DNA of 64,000 nucleotides from Coriaria nepalensis (taxonomy: Eukaryota; Streptophyta; Magnoliopsida; Cucurbitales; Coriariaceae): contig CP114500.1 in the NCBI GenBank assembly GCA_027186245.1, forward strand, positions 8,594,501 through 8,658,500. The letters are read 5' to 3'. The notes beneath the pieces are model-generated. The model did no database searches and was not told where the DNA came from. It was given only the letters and a program-made list of their open reading frames with translations. This document shows, piece after piece, positions 32,454 to 45,189 of this stretch. The translations under genes and the position numbers were made by a program. The first letter of the stretch is position 1, and the number at the start of each line of letters is the position of its first letter.

Positions 32454-35400
32454 TCATATAGACACACTATTTGGTACACCTCTACATGTTACACCAGGTT
32501 GTGAGCTTGGTGTGAGTAGCTCATATGGCAACACCCCGGCCCCGCATCTATTTCGGAGGTTGCGATCGCCGTTCCTTTTCTCGATCTCCATTTCTATCCG
32601 TCTGATCTGAGCCGAAAACTCATAAAATCCCTCTACTATCTCTGCATCGCCCGACCAAATCGATGGTTGTTGCCTCTCCCCAAGATATTCCTCATCGGGG
32701 GAATGCGTTGAAAGAGTGTCTACCACAGCCATATATTTCGTGGCTTGTAGAACACTTGGTAAAGCCCATAAGAAGTATTTTTGAGGATCGTTAATGAAGA
32801 TAGTATATTCTGGATCATTTTTGTCTGGGATCAGTCTACGCATTAAGGGTGGTCGATTTGGAACATACCCGCCATATGGGTACTGGCCGAAATTAAGTGC
32901 AGCATGTTGTGCAGAAGAGAGCCAGATTATGGTGGTGAGGATTGAAACGAGATCATCAGCATCATTTAAGGTGGGCCACCAGGTTTCATTCCGTAAATCA
33001 GCATGGCCCACATTGATTGATTCTGAATACCAAGCTTGTAGCTCTTTGTCGTTGCATACTAGGCTTGAGTTTGGGTAGTAATGGTTCACATAGGTCCGGA
33101 CCCAGTTCTCAATTGCAGACCAGATTAACAGCCCATCAGTTGCATACGGGTAGTCTTCGATTAGAAGCCTTAGCCCATGAGGCTGTGTCGGATCCGGTTC
33201 TGCTATACCCCTGCAATAATTCATGAAATTTGGAACCAATTAATTTTAAACTCAAAACAGATCCTAAAGAGGATTTATAACCAAGCATATATTGTATATA
33301 TACCGGCGGATTAGATCAGCAGGTAGATTCTCCATGTCAAAGCGCCAGAAGTTCTTATAAGCAGCAGCACTAATCTCCATGCAGTAGCGGCCTGGGGTGA
33401 AGCAAGATTCGATCACTCCATCAGCATTGATAAGGCTCTGGCGGGCCAGTGCATTGATCTCTAGCGTATATCTCATGTGTGGATCTAAAAGCTTAAATAT
33501 TGGGTGGAGTGCACTCATTTGCCTGTGTGCTGCTAATATAAACGGTTCTAGACAAGCATGTGTCCTTAGCCTGAAATCAGAGAGAATACAGATAGGTAGT
33601 TAAGTTACAGGTATATATAGTCTTGGAAGAGAGCATCAAGTGATCAAAATGAGATGAAGATGTACCAATGATTAACGAGTTGGTGGACCCCAGCATCATT
33701 AGAGCAGACATGGGCCTTAGCTAGTTGCCACATCCAATTGGCGGTAGCGTCTACAGGGCTTGTTATGACCTGGTTTGGTCGTGAACTGGGTCCCGTTGAA
33801 GGGAGGCTAAGCTCTATGGCAATGGGTTTTAGAGTACCAAGTGGGCTCAAGAAAAAGACAGTCCGAGTTGCATATGCTTTTCTTCCGTCAAGAGCATTGA
33901 TTCGATCCAGAAAAGGAATGTAGACATCATGGTGATCTACTATAAACAGCTTCTTTTCGTCCAATGCCTATGGAAAGAAAAAAATCTTTAGATATTGACT
34001 TGAAATGTAGTAAGAAATTAATATCAATTATGATGATTGTGAAGTGCGTGGTTTACCTGCTGGACAGTCATGCCGTTGAGTTGTCCCACAATATGTTCTT
34101 CTTTGAGGGAAGATTCTTGTGGGCCATAAATTTCAGGATCAAGCTTGCTCGCTGGCGGGAAAACCTCAAGTCTCTCTATGTTAACTGGGTTGATCCCTGC
34201 TACTGCTTGGCGAGCAAATTCATCATCCCTTAACCAAGCAAACTTGTCCTCTGGAAGTTTCACATCAAGTAACCAATTTAGTTAACGATGATAGTATGTT
34301 TCTCCAAATTAAAGTTTCTGGGTTTTTTTTTTTTTTTTTTCATTCAGTGAGAATCTAATGTGAACATACTGGAAAGAATTTTCGGAATGTCATATTTGAG
34401 TAGTCCCGGACTAGATTCATGGATTCTAGTAACAATTTTCGGCAAGGGAAGCTTCTTGAGTAGCTCATCTTGGAAGCCTAGTTTTAGCAAGACTCCTTTG
34501 CTATAAAGGCGGTCAATATCTGAAAACCCATTGAACTCGTGATTATCAGCTGAAATGCTGGCCTTTAAAGAGGGCATTAAGTTGTGAAGCACAGCCTTAA
34601 GCCTTCCAAGAGAGAACGTGTCTTGCTTGGACTCTTCAAATTGTTCATCTCTCGGCACATACATTGGTAATGGCTTCTCAACTCTGCTTTCCGCAGTCAT
34701 ATCTGTACCAACATAAAACAACCAAGACCATTTAATCAAACACCTGCTAAGATACTTTAAGAGACTAAAATCAGAAGACTCAACACAATGGATTATCCTT
34801 TCTACCTGTATCGGTAGGACGACGGCCGGTACGACAACGTCTTGGATATGGAATCTTCTCACCACCAAGTATGGGCCGAGAAAACTCAACCCCTGTGTCG
34901 GGATTCCCCAAGTCATTATACACATCAAAATCATAGATGTTATCAGACAATTTTCTAACTCCTTTACCATCACCCCTTATGTTTTTCAGTTCCTTTTCTC
35001 TTAGTGCTTTAAGCCCTGCAGGCGTTTCACCTGGTAAATATGGCTGCATAGACAAAACAACACAAGACAACTCATCTGATTATAACAATTGATTAGTACA
35101 TTATTTTGAGAAATGAATGGAGATCTTTGGGCAGATATCTTTATACTGTTTCTAATACTCATATGATAATCATGTGCTAGTTGGCCATATTGAATTCTCG
35201 GTCCACACCCCATTTCAGAAATATGTCCCCATTTAATCAAATTCAGATCCTTTAAAATCTAAAGAAGCAGAAATTGCATTCCAATTACAGCACATCAACA
35301 CTATTAATCGGAATATTCCAGATCATAGAAAAGAAAAGTTAGGCCTTTGTTTTTTACTTTTCCGCCATCACCTTCTAGTCTATCTGACTGGCATTGGCAA

Positions 35401-36254
35401 TTTGACATAGTAGTATTAAACTAAGAAAAAGTATATACGTACATATATATATTATTAAATTAAAGAAAAAGGGTTACCTTATTGGAAAAGAAAATTCGCT
35501 TTCCAGGAAAATTTTTCCTGGGTTGAATCCATGAATTACAGGAGAAATGGAGAGGACCGGAGGCGAATCCTTCAATGGTGATAGTCTCTAAGAAGAACTC
35601 TTGCTGATGCTTATTCATCACTGTGATTGCTCCAGGCACACCAAAATCTGAGCTCACCATGAATTCCGCTGTGTAATTAACCCTCTCCACTTTCACAGTC
35701 GATTTCTGTGACCAATCTCTTACTACAGCTTCATTGCTTTTCTTCGGAGCCTTCGTTTCTTGAAATTCGGAATCAAAACCGAAAGATTCAGTTCCAATTC
35801 CTCACCGGAATTCACAGAATATCAGAGAATATTTAAGAAATCAAGAAATCGTAAGCTTACTTGGATCGATTTGCGTGCTGACGAGTTGCAAAGCGACGTT
35901 ACGGCCGATTTTGTCGGCGAAAGCATCCAAATGCTTGACGATCGTCTCTCTAAGTTCTTCTTTGATCTTGTTTCTTACCGTTAGAATCGCTCTGACCTTG
36001 AATTTGACAGGCTTCTCGACAGGAAGAAGAGGAACGGCAGCTTTAAACAAATCTTCACTAAGTGCAGCCACTACTGGACCTCTTAAATCCTTCCTCGAAT
36101 GCACTAACCTCCTTCTATCCCACAAATCCAAACGAGACCTAGGTAAAAACTGCTTCTCGATACAATTACGAGTTAAAAGCACTCTTGACGAAGAAATAAA
36201 TGAAGAACTGTTAATTATAGAAGAAGAACCTATTATCTCTTTCGTCAGCGCCAT
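32454..36254 (-). CDS. LOX3: Chloroplast 13-lipoxygenase, LOX3/LOX4 type
   Basis: Eight exons: 36254-35861, 35758-35478, 35043-34806, 34702-34370, 34250-34057, 33967-33666, 33570-33304, 33210-32454, totalling 921 residues (Arabidopsis LOX3 about 919). Seen: a plastid transit region after MALTKEIIG, a PLAT/LH2 beta-barrel at about 85-225 ([14 protein letters not shown]), then the helical catalytic domain. Iron ligands inferred by alignment to soybean LOX-1: H580, H585 (NHWLRTHA), H772, N776 ([10 protein letters not shown]) and the terminal Ile of PNSVSI. Known: these enzymes add oxygen at C-13 of linolenic acid in plastids, feeding jasmonate and leaf-aldehyde synthesis. A 30-base GA tract sits directly upstream of the ATG. 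The neighbouring P450 is dead, so no local pathway cluster is implied. LOX3 versus LOX4 cannot be separated here. Confidence 0.93.
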
Positions 36255-36255
36255 A

Positions 36256-36258
<3 letters not shown>

Positions 36259-36288
<30 letters not shown>
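36259..36288. repeat. (GA)15 tract in the LOX 5' leader
   Basis: Fifteen TC units on the plus strand (GA in the LOX mRNA sense) ending four bases before the LOX start codon at 36254. Such tracts bind GAGA-type BPC factors and vary in length. Confidence 0.88.
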
Positions 36289-36291
<3 letters not shown>

Positions 36292-36671
36292 CGCTTTGTG
36301 TGATTTTGGTTACGGTTAAGTTTGGCTGTTAGATTTCTGGAGAGAAGAGAAGAGAAAAGGAGAATGATTGATGATGAGCCTTAATGGTGATTTCTGGTTT
36401 GGTTTCCTTCCTTTATGTTATATACACAGAACAGAAGGGAGGGAAAAGACAACTGAAAAGGAAAGGAGGGAAAAGGGAAAGAGAGAAGGAGGAAGAAGAA
36501 AAAAATAAAAAATAAAAAAATAAATTGAATGGTGGAGTGAGATCTCACCGTCCACACGTTTTCCTTTCAAAAGTTTTAATGCTAGTCATTTTTCGTACGA
36601 TCGATCAATTTTAATTTTAATTTTTAGTTATTATTAATTATTTTATTTAATATCGGAAAATACATTTAAAA

Positions 36672-36709
<38 letters not shown>

Positions 36710-38346
36710 GTTATTAATCAAGTATTCAAGTAAAAAATTTGACTATTAACCAAGTTTGAATATTGTTCAACGAATGGTGGTAATGGCAACAGTCTCGATG
36801 TGATAAAAATGAAGAAGAAATTAGGAAAAAAATAAATAATTACAAAAAATAAATAAAATTTTAAATTCATATCAAATTTAAATAACTAATTAATAATCAT
36901 AATATATATATATATATATATGATTAATTTCATTAATTTTTAATGAAATTATGAAATTTATTATAATTATTAAAAAAAATTAATATTCCTTATAAATTGA
37001 TGTTAAAGTTTTTAAAATTTATCATTATTTATTTATTTATTTTTAAATAAATAAACAACAAATTCAAGAGTTCACATTGTTTGACATTTTTTATGAATCT
37101 GCAACTACCACGTCAACCTCTTCATCTATATTTTATTTTATTTTTTAATATTTAATTTAATGGGTCTGGTCGGAGGAAATGAAACCCAAGAAGATATACA
37201 ATCAGACTTTGACATGAGTATTGAGTAACGTTTGATGTTTGTACCAAACCAGAATTTGTTTCATACTACTACCAGCCTGATCAATATAAACCTCGTAATG
37301 TGAAATGGAGGTGATCTCAGTCAATCATGTAATCGTATATTTCGGTCAACGGCTCGTTTCTAATGACAAAGAACATAATTTATGGAAGAAAAGGACCTGT
37401 CCGTACGCTGACTCATTCATGAGGCTGTAGAATGCAGATTTATTAGGCAAAGGTTGATAGGAATTTGTATTGAGCACCGTCCAGCTGCTAGCTAGCTTAA
37501 CTGGCATTGTGTGGGAAGTGAAGCTCTCTCCGGCCATGAACCATGCACCGCCGTCCGCCACCAGCCACCGTCAAGATCTAGTGATCAGTACTGATTCAGT
37601 CCCAGCTGCCCGATCTAGCTAGAGATTTCATGGGGCTCATTTAAAGCAAAAATTCATGCAAACATCATGATTTCTAGAGTATCTTTGCTTCGATTTTTTG
37701 AATTAATAAAAATAATAATGATAATTTTTATTTTCTATTAATTTATATAAAAAATATAATTAAAATATAAAAATATGTAATATAAATAAATAAAGTAATT
37801 TTCATCAAAATATATATTATTTTTTGATATACGTAAATATCTGGAAACTTAATTATATGTGGACGTGTCGTATATAAGAGTGAAGAATAGTGATTGATAA
37901 TTTGATATGCATGTGCTTGTCATGGCCACATGGGTACCCGAGTATCCCTAGAAATTGCAGACAGTAGTGAGTGGGTAAAGTAAAGTAGTGAACCCACTAA
38001 ATTCTACATGGACCACCCGACCATACCGACCCATACCGACCATTGTCCTAGGCTTCTTCTTCCTTCACCTTTTTTTTTTTTTTTTTAAATCATTCATTCT
38101 GGACCTTTTTTTGATGGGACAAGTAAATACAAAGCAGAAAAGTAAGAGATATATCTATGGAACATTGTTATTGCCTGCACAAATCAAACTGTAGATGCTT
38201 GTTGCGCAAACCAACTTTGATGGGTTACAGCTTATAAGGTGAAAACAACAAAACCATGTAATGGAGAAAGAAGAAAGGTTGGATTTTTTTGTACAATAAA
38301 AAAGTTTTTTTACAGACAAGATTTTGTTTGTCCTTTTCTTGATTAA
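36289..38346. other. 2-kb AT-rich region between LOX promoter and subtilase 3' end
   Basis: Contains the LOX promoter, an ATT microsatellite (about 36674-36716), a TA repeat (36902-36921) and long AT-rich stretches. Open frames begin at non-ATG codons or are very short. No gene supported. Confidence 0.55.
36674..36716. repeat. (ATT)n microsatellite
   Basis: About fourteen near-perfect ATT units. Confidence 0.85.
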
Positions 38347-40668
38347 TCAAATGGAAGCAGCAAAGCCATTAGTACTACTCCACCTAACAGCAATTGGACT
38401 TCTCACAAGATGCGTGCTGTCCGACCACTCGATCGACCCGAACCTCTCCAAATAGCTTCCGACATCATTGATTTTACTAGCAAACGTAATTTCGTAACCC
38501 ACTGTCTTGTTCTCCTCACCGAACACAAGCTTACTTGGAGACACATTAACTTCCACACCTTCCGGAGCCTTCACTTTCGCTTCATAGACCGCAGCTTCAT
38601 TTCCAACATTTGTAACAGATCTCTTATACTTCACGAAATCTCTGTCCGAATCGAAAACCACGCTAAATGATGGATAATTGAGATTTCCCGGACTACCAAT
38701 ATCTCTTTGATTGCATATATCGGTACTAGTAGGCTCCCGAACAAAGACAGAAATCCTCCTGGCATCATATCCGATAGAGCAAAGAAATGCTACATAGTCA
38801 CTTGCATCAATGTCGTACACCAATCCGGGATTGAGAGCACGGTTCGGGTTGACATGTCCAGCCCCATGAATAAATGGACTCGACTCTTTTCCCGTAGCGA
38901 GATCTGTGATTTGTGCACCCGAATTGTCCAAATTGTAAGATGTTGTGACTAGGGCGGATTTTATAGCAGCGGAGGACCATTGAGGATATGCTTTTCGGAG
39001 CAAGGCGGCGATTCCACTAACATGAGGACAAGACATTGAAGTACCTGAAATTATGTTAAACTCCACTCTTCTTGGATCAATGTCCAGATCGGTTGGGCTT
39101 GTAAACCCGGTCCACCCGGCTAATATGTTAACCCCTGGAGCTATAACATCCGGCTTTAGAACCTCTGCAGTCCGATAATTTGGACCACGGCTCGAAAAAG
39201 CAGCGACCTTTGGAGCACGCAGTGAGGTTCCAATCACGGTCCCACGAAACTCAATCGTTGCAGTTGGGTGAGGATTCAAATTGATATAGTCTTTAATCTT
39301 ATCGGCTGCAATTCGACCCACCATAGTAGTCGGTATAAGATGAGAATCCGCGATTAATTCTTCCCCACTTTCCTCTGTATTTGCAAGTATCATTCCCACC
39401 CCTCCGGCTAGCTTTACGGCACTTCCTTTAGCAACACGAGCATTTCCACCACGATCACAGACCACGATCTTTCCTTTAACTTTTGACGGTTGAAGTCTGC
39501 CCGTATAGCAATACCGGGTTCCGGACTCTCCAGCGTAGACTAAAGGGAGGTTGGAGTCAGAAAGGGGATCGCCCGAGTAAAGTGATACACCGGAGAAAAC
39601 TCTGCCATCACCAAGGGTTACATCGGCCGGAAACTCCCGATCGATGGTGGAAGCTCCGACAGTTATAATCCATGGGGCGATGTTCACGGCAGTGTATGGG
39701 CCAGGTCCGGAATTCCCCGCGGAACAGGACACGACGACGCCGTGCTCAGCTGCTCCGAATGCCCCGATCGCGATCGAGTCATGATCATATTGAGGAGCGT
39801 AACCGTTGGATCCAACTGAGAGAGAGATTACATGGACTCCATCGGATATAGCCTGGTCCATGGCAGCAAGAATGTCGGAATCAAAACAGCCGAAGCTCCA
39901 GCAGATCTTGTAGGCAGCGATTCGGGCCTTCGAGGCCATGCCACGGGCTTGACCGGGAGCGTATTGGTAAAAGCTCGCGTTTGAAACAAACGAACCGGCA
40001 GCTGTAGAGGCTGTATGGGTCCCATGGCCTTCTGTGTCTCTCGGAGATTTGGATTCAACCGATTCGTCCATTGATCCTCCTATGTAAGATTCGTATCCTC
40101 TGTAGAAAGCCCTAGCTCCGATGATTTTTCTGTTACAGCTCGGGAAGGAACTGCTAGTCTCGCAGGTGCCTTTCCAGCCGTACGGAACGGGAGATAATCC
40201 CGAGTCGGAGAAGCTAGGTCGTTCCGGCCAGATTCCGGTGTCGAGTACTCCGATGATGACGTCATTGGCGTAGTTGGAGTTTGGCCAGAGGCCGTAGGTA
40301 TCGGCGAGGCCTAAGAAATGAGGGGTGTGGGTGGTGTGAAGGTGACGGATCTCATCGGGAACGACTGAGACGATTCCGGGAAGTTCGCGAAGCTTTTCAG
40401 CCTGAGCAGCGGTGAGGCTGGCGGAGAAGCCATTCACGGCGAGGTTGTAGGAGTAGAGGAGCTTGGTGGGACCGTGTGGGGAAGGCGGGAGGGATTCGAT
40501 GATGGAGGTGTACCAGTGGTGGTGGGATGAGAAGAGGTGCGGCTTGTGTGATTTGGACACGTGGACGATGAAGGTCTGTAGACTGTCAGATGAGTCGGAG
40601 GAGCGTGAAAGTGTTACGGCCGGGAAGAGACAGAGGAACAGGACGAAGAAGATGGAAGATCTAGCCAT
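38347..40668 (-). CDS. Subtilisin-like protease, SBT1.4 type
   Basis: Intronless gene, 773 residues. The frame is open to 40689 but only from a TTG; the ATG at 40668 (MARSSIFF) begins the signal peptide and is chosen. Seen: signal peptide (about 1-22), I9 propeptide (TFIVHVSKSHKPHLF), catalytic Asp143 (VLDTGIWPE), His215 (GHGTHTAS), oxyanion Asn319 (SAGNSGPG) and Ser544 (GTSMSCPHV). A PA domain insertion lies between His and Ser (CDRGGNARVAKG), and a fibronectin-III-like C-terminus follows. Known: SBT1 family proteases are secreted to the cell wall, where they self-process and cleave wall proteins and peptide hormones. SBT1.4 has been tied to leaf senescence and peptide release. All catalytic residues are intact. 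The substrate is not predictable. Confidence 0.94.
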   Translation of the reverse strand: MARSSIFFVLFLCLFPAVTLSRSSDSSDSLQTFIVHVSKSHKPHLFSSHHHWYTSIIESLPPSPHGPTKLLYSYNLAVNGFSASLTAAQAEKLRELPGIVSVVPDEIRHLHTTHTPHFLGLADTYGLWPNSNYANDVIIGVLDTGIWPERPSFSDSGLSPVPYGWKGTCETSSSFPSCNRKIIGARAFYRGYESYIGGSMDESVESKSPRDTEGHGTHTASTAAGSFVSNASFYQYAPGQARGMASKARIAAYKICWSFGCFDSDILAAMDQAISDGVHVISLSVGSNGYAPQYDHDSIAIGAFGAAEHGVVVSCSAGNSGPGPYTAVNIAPWIITVGASTIDREFPADVTLGDGRVFSGVSLYSGDPLSDSNLPLVYAGESGTRYCYTGRLQPSKVKGKIVVCDRGGNARVAKGSAVKLAGGVGMILANTEESGEELIADSHLIPTTMVGRIAADKIKDYINLNPHPTATIEFRGTVIGTSLRAPKVAAFSSRGPNYRTAEVLKPDVIAPGVNILAGWTGFTSPTDLDIDPRRVEFNIISGTSMSCPHVSGIAALLRKAYPQWSSAAIKSALVTTSYNLDNSGAQITDLATGKESSPFIHGAGHVNPNRALNPGLVYDIDASDYVAFLCSIGYDARRISVFVREPTSTDICNQRDIGSPGNLNYPSFSVVFDSDRDFVKYKRSVTNVGNEAAVYEAKVKAPEGVEVNVSPSKLVFGEENKTVGYEITFASKINDVGSYLERFGSIEWSDSTHLVRSPIAVRWSSTNGFAASI

Positions 40669-41424
40669 GACCGTGATGATGGGTAACAAGGGTAACCCTC
40701 TGAAACTTTTTTTTTTGGGGTGCCAATCTGTCCCTCAAACATTGGAGAAGCAAAAATAATGGTCTGAATTCTGAAATTTTTACATGATTCTCGAATCACA
40801 GGCGCTGTGGTGGGACCAGGTCAAAATCACGAAGGAAGTGGGACCGACATGCATTGTCTTTTAGGGGAGAAAGAACCAATTGTTGCTTAACAGATCATTG
40901 GAATTATCAAGAAGGGGACCCAAATAATTGGTAGTGCTGACGTGGTCCGTGTGAAAAGAATCTTTGTGAGATCTGTAGACGTAGTGGGGGCATTATTGAG
41001 ATTTGTAGGCTCATTGATTAAGAAAACGACAATAAATATAATTCGCGTACATCAATATGACTAAAAGACGACACCACTGAACTTATACATGGTTACCGAC
41101 TACGTGTAGTTCGTCATTTCAATCGCTCTACCTGTGGGCTATTAGGGCCCATGGGCCTGATCTGGGATCAAGTCAATTCTAGGCCCATCTCTATATTTAG
41201 AAATCGGCGCCTTTTGGTTTCCCACGTCAAAAAAAAGAAAAAAATAGAGGCTCCCTCTTGTAATGTAAGATTGGCTGACGCATCTCTAACAAATCATATC
41301 CATTGCGATCTCTCTGTAATTATTAAAATCTCCATTGCCGTGAGCTGCTTGCTCACTCCTTGCTACTTTGTCTAGGTTTCTCGATCAATTTTGTTTTGAA
41401 TCGGTGTCTGTTTAGCGTGCAGCG
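40669..41424. other. Divergent promoter region, subtilase and ALDH7
   Basis: About 750 bases between head-to-head genes. No gene seen; a Pro-Gly-free short open frame at 41151-41375 overlaps the ALDH7 leader and is not supported. Confidence 0.55.
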
Positions 41425-44400
41425 ATGGGATTCGAGTTTTTGAGCAAGATTGGTCTGCGTCCTCGTAACTTAGGGGGATTCGTCAATGGCAGCTGGAAAG
41501 GAAGCGGTCCGGTGGTTTCGTCCGTGAATCCTGCTAACAATCAGGTGCTTGTTTATTCAAAATGCTAGCTGAGGCTGTTATGATCAGTTATGTAGTGTGT
41601 GATTGATCTTCGAGTTTGAGAAAACTGATGTGCGTACTGCGTTTTTTTTTTTCTTTTTTCTGCTTCATTTCCGATTGCTATAAGATTTGGTCTGATGAAT
41701 TGATTTCATTGATATCTTTGATCTAAAGAAGAAGAAAAGCAGCGTCTCTTTAGCTGCAACATGCAGAATATGCAGCTCATGCGTCTCTTTAATCAACCTC
41801 GTTTCTTGTTGTTCAGGTAATTGCAGAAGTTGTGGAGGCTTCCATTCAAGATTATGAGGAAGGCATGAAAGCGTGCAACGAAGCAGCAAATATATGGATG
41901 CAAGTAAGATTATTGTGTACAATGATTTGAATATTTGATACATCTTTTTGGAATATTGAACCGAAAGTGAAAGCATACAGAAATCTATAATAATCTCAGA
42001 TAAAATTGTCATAGCGTTGAGATTATGCAGTGCATTGCTTCTCATTCTTGAGACGAACTTTTTATTTGATGCAAATTGATTCATCCGATTTTACAGGTAC
42101 CTGTGCCCAAGAGAGGTGAGATTGTAAGACAGATAGGTGATGCACTGAGAGAAAAACTTCAGCATCTTGGTCGCCTTTTGTCACTTGAAATGGGAAAAAT
42201 ACTTCCTGAAGGGATAGGGGAAGTTCAGGTGTGTTGTTTCATCTGATTCGAAAATTTGGTGATCTCAATAATGGGTAATGGTGGAAGGCATCCCCCCCGC
42301 CCCCCCCCCCCCCAACCAAACACCCACCTTTTTCCTTCACCCCTACCTTACGCTGGATGTGTATTTTGCAGGAAGTAATCGACATGTGTGATTTTGCTGT
42401 CGGTCTTAGTCGGCAACTAAATGGATCTATTATCCCTTCTGAACGTATGTTAAATTTGTCATTTTTGTAGTGCACCATAACTTTTTTCTTTTGCTTTAAT
42501 ATTTTTTGTGGTGGCTTTCAATAATGTCTGTCATCCTCTGCAACTGATATTTTTATAGTGCCGTAACAGCGTCTCATACAGAATCTCATCTTTCAGTTGG
42601 ATAAAACTTAGCCCTGGCTGATAATGTTTATTTTTTTAACAGGCCCAAAGCATGCAATGTTGGAGGTATGACATGCGTCCATGTTTTTGGGACTATATTT
42701 ATCTCTATTGTGGTAACACATCTATTATGTGCACAGACGTGGAACCCTCTTGGAATAGTTGGTGTAATTACAGCTTTCAACTTCCCATGTGCTGTTCTGG
42801 GTAGGTTCTCAATCTTGTTTCGATAGAGTTTTGTACTGCTGAAGATGCAAGAAAAACAGATGTCCCAATTGATCAAATTATTGTTTCTTCTGAAGTTTGC
42901 TCTTTGTGGATTTTTCATGTCCAATCCCTCTATATTTATGTTCAAGCAATCCATCTTTTCAACGCTAGTAATACTTGTTTCTTTCAGAACATCTGATAGA
43001 GTTATAACTTCATATTTTCCATGGCCTGTAGGATGGAATGCTTGCATTGCTTTAGTCTGCGGCAATTGTATTGTTTGGTAAGTTGACTACTGAACGCAGC
43101 TTTGTAAACATATATTGATGGTTGGAAGTAATATATTGAATCCTTTCCACACCTGAAAAGTACAATATTAACTCTTTGAATCTTTTCTATCACTCATAGG
43201 AAAGGTGCTCCAACAACCCCCTTGATCACCATTGCTATGACAAAGCTAGTGGGCGAGGTTCTAGTAAAGAACAACATGCCACCTGCAATTTTTACATCCT
43301 TCTGTGGTGGTGCTGAAGTTGGTCAAGCAATAGCTAAAGATACACGAATTCCTTTGGTTTCATTTACAGGAAGTTCCAAGGTACTTTAGCAGGCCACATG
43401 ATTTTGTACACATTAACTGCTTCCTTCTCGCTATATTTTGCTTGGTGGGATGATCAATTACTTAATTATTTTCCATCTAGTGTCGCTTCTGATACTTTAT
43501 CCCTGCATACTATGATATAAAACTAATTTTAAAACGAAAGAAAGAAAGAAAGAAAAAGCTGAAGGGCTCTATATTTTGTCATTTGCATGACTATTTTTCA
43601 CAGATAGTGCACTTGTTTGTATCTATTTTTCTTCCAGTCTAAAATCATTTAACAAGAGTCCATGATATTCAATCTTGCATTTCTTGAAAAACAGGTTGGT
43701 CAAATGGTTCAAAGGACTGTAAACGAAAGATATGGGAAATGCCTGCTTGAATTGAGTGGAAACAATGCGATTATCGTAATGGATGATGCTGACATAAAGC
43801 TAGCTGTTCGTTCTGTTCTATTTGCTGCAGTCGGCACAGCTGGTCAGCGCTGTACAACATGCCGTAGGCTGGTAGTTCTTAGATCTGATTCTGTGCCGAG
43901 TTTATAATAATAGTGATCTAACAGCAAGTATTTTGGTCTGACATTTTCTCTTTTTGCTTGATACTGCAGCTTCTTCATGAGAGTGTATATCAAAAAGTGC
44001 TTGATCAATTACTTGATGTATATAAACAAGTTAAAATAGGAGACCCTCTTGAGAAGGGTACCTTACTTGGTCCATTGCATACGCCTGATTCAAGGAAGAA
44101 TTTTGAGAAGGGAATTGAGAATATTAAGTCACAGGCACGTACAGTCTTCTCTTTCTTCCTCTGTTAGTTCGTATGGTGAAATAATATGGGGATATTATAT
44201 CTGGTTTTGTAAACTTAAATAGGGCAACCCCCTAAAAAAAATAATAAACAATAATAAAAAAAATAAAAGCTGGAGGTCACACCTCTAGAGATCTATTGCG
44301 TATTTACTTATCATGCAAGTGTTTCCTTTATACTATCTTGTTGATCATTTCTTTATGTCTCTAAAATTTCACTGACTGAATCATTCAGGGTGGAAAGATT

Positions 44401-45189
44401 CTTACAGGAGGTTCAGTTATTAAGTCTGAGGGGAACTTTGTGCAGCCCACAATCGTTGAGATTACTCCAGATGTAAATGTAGTTAAGGAAGAGTTGTTTG
44501 CTCCAGTTCTCTATGTCATGAAATTCAAGGTAATATCTTAAATAGAAGCCTCGTTTCATCCACTTTGATCATAGAAAGGAATTTCATTATATTAGTTCTT
44601 ACTGCTTTTCATTATTGTTGGACTCTTTGTCCTAGACCCTAGACGAAGCAATCGAAATCAACAACTCGGTGCCTCAAGGGCTAAGTAGCTCTATCTTCAC
44701 CCGCAGCCCTGAGGTCATCTTCAAATGGATTGGGTGAGCTTTCCTTTCTGCAGTTTTTTTTTAAAATTTGTTCACACTAAGAAGAATAGTTTGCAGTTCT
44801 TTTCGTTCTTTTCCCCACATTTTAGTTCTCTGCCAGACGGTCTCTGTTTCCTTACTAGTGGGTCTCTCTGCCAATTGGTTCGTTTCTTACTTGGGTTAAA
44901 CTAGTGCAGACCACACGGAAGTGACTGTGGGATCGTAAACGTTAATATACCAACAAACGGTGCTGAAATCGGTGGTGCATTTGGTGGAGAAAAGGCCACA
45001 GGAGGTGGCCGTGAAGCAGGAAGCGACTCCTGGAAGCAATATATGAGACGCTCAACCTGGTAACTATCTGTTTCCCTTAATCCCTTCAAATGTAATCTGT
45101 CTATCTTAAGAAACTGACCCGGTTTTATTTGTAGCACCATTAACTATGGCAATGAATTACCATTGGCTCAAGGAATCAATTTCGGCTAA
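41425..45189 (+). CDS. ALDH7B4: Aldehyde dehydrogenase family 7 (antiquitin, ALDH7B4)
   Basis: Fourteen exons summing to 503 residues: 41425-41544, 41817-41903, 42097-42228, 42372-42444, 42643-42665, 42737-42800, 43032-43077, 43200-43380, 43695-43871, 43970-44134, 44389-44529, 44636-44733, 44910-45059, 45135-45189. One exon is only 23 bases. Seen: [15 protein letters not shown], the NAD-site FTGSS, catalytic Glu261 (LLELSGNN) and Cys295 ([10 protein letters not shown]), and the family-7 C-terminus [15 protein letters not shown]. Known: ALDH7 oxidises stress-derived aldehydes and alpha-aminoadipic semialdehyde in lysine breakdown; the plant gene is drought- and salt-induced. Intron 10 must start with GC (44134|GCACGT): joining there gives KSQ-GGK as in the family, while the nearby GT breaks the frame. 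The N-terminus is about five residues shorter than Arabidopsis. Confidence 0.95.
42295..42313. repeat. C homopolymer in an ALDH7 intron
   Basis: Run of C interrupted by one G (cccccccgcccccccccccccc) in intron 3. Confidence 0.85.

Noticed and set aside
30202..36254. A P450-lipoxygenase biosynthetic gene cluster
   Set aside because: The P450 is a pseudogene with several lesions, and the lipoxygenase is a conserved single-copy-type jasmonate enzyme. No third pathway gene is near.
37346..37561. Minus-strand open frame near the subtilase
   Set aside because: It starts with GTG, has no family similarity and no splice partners.
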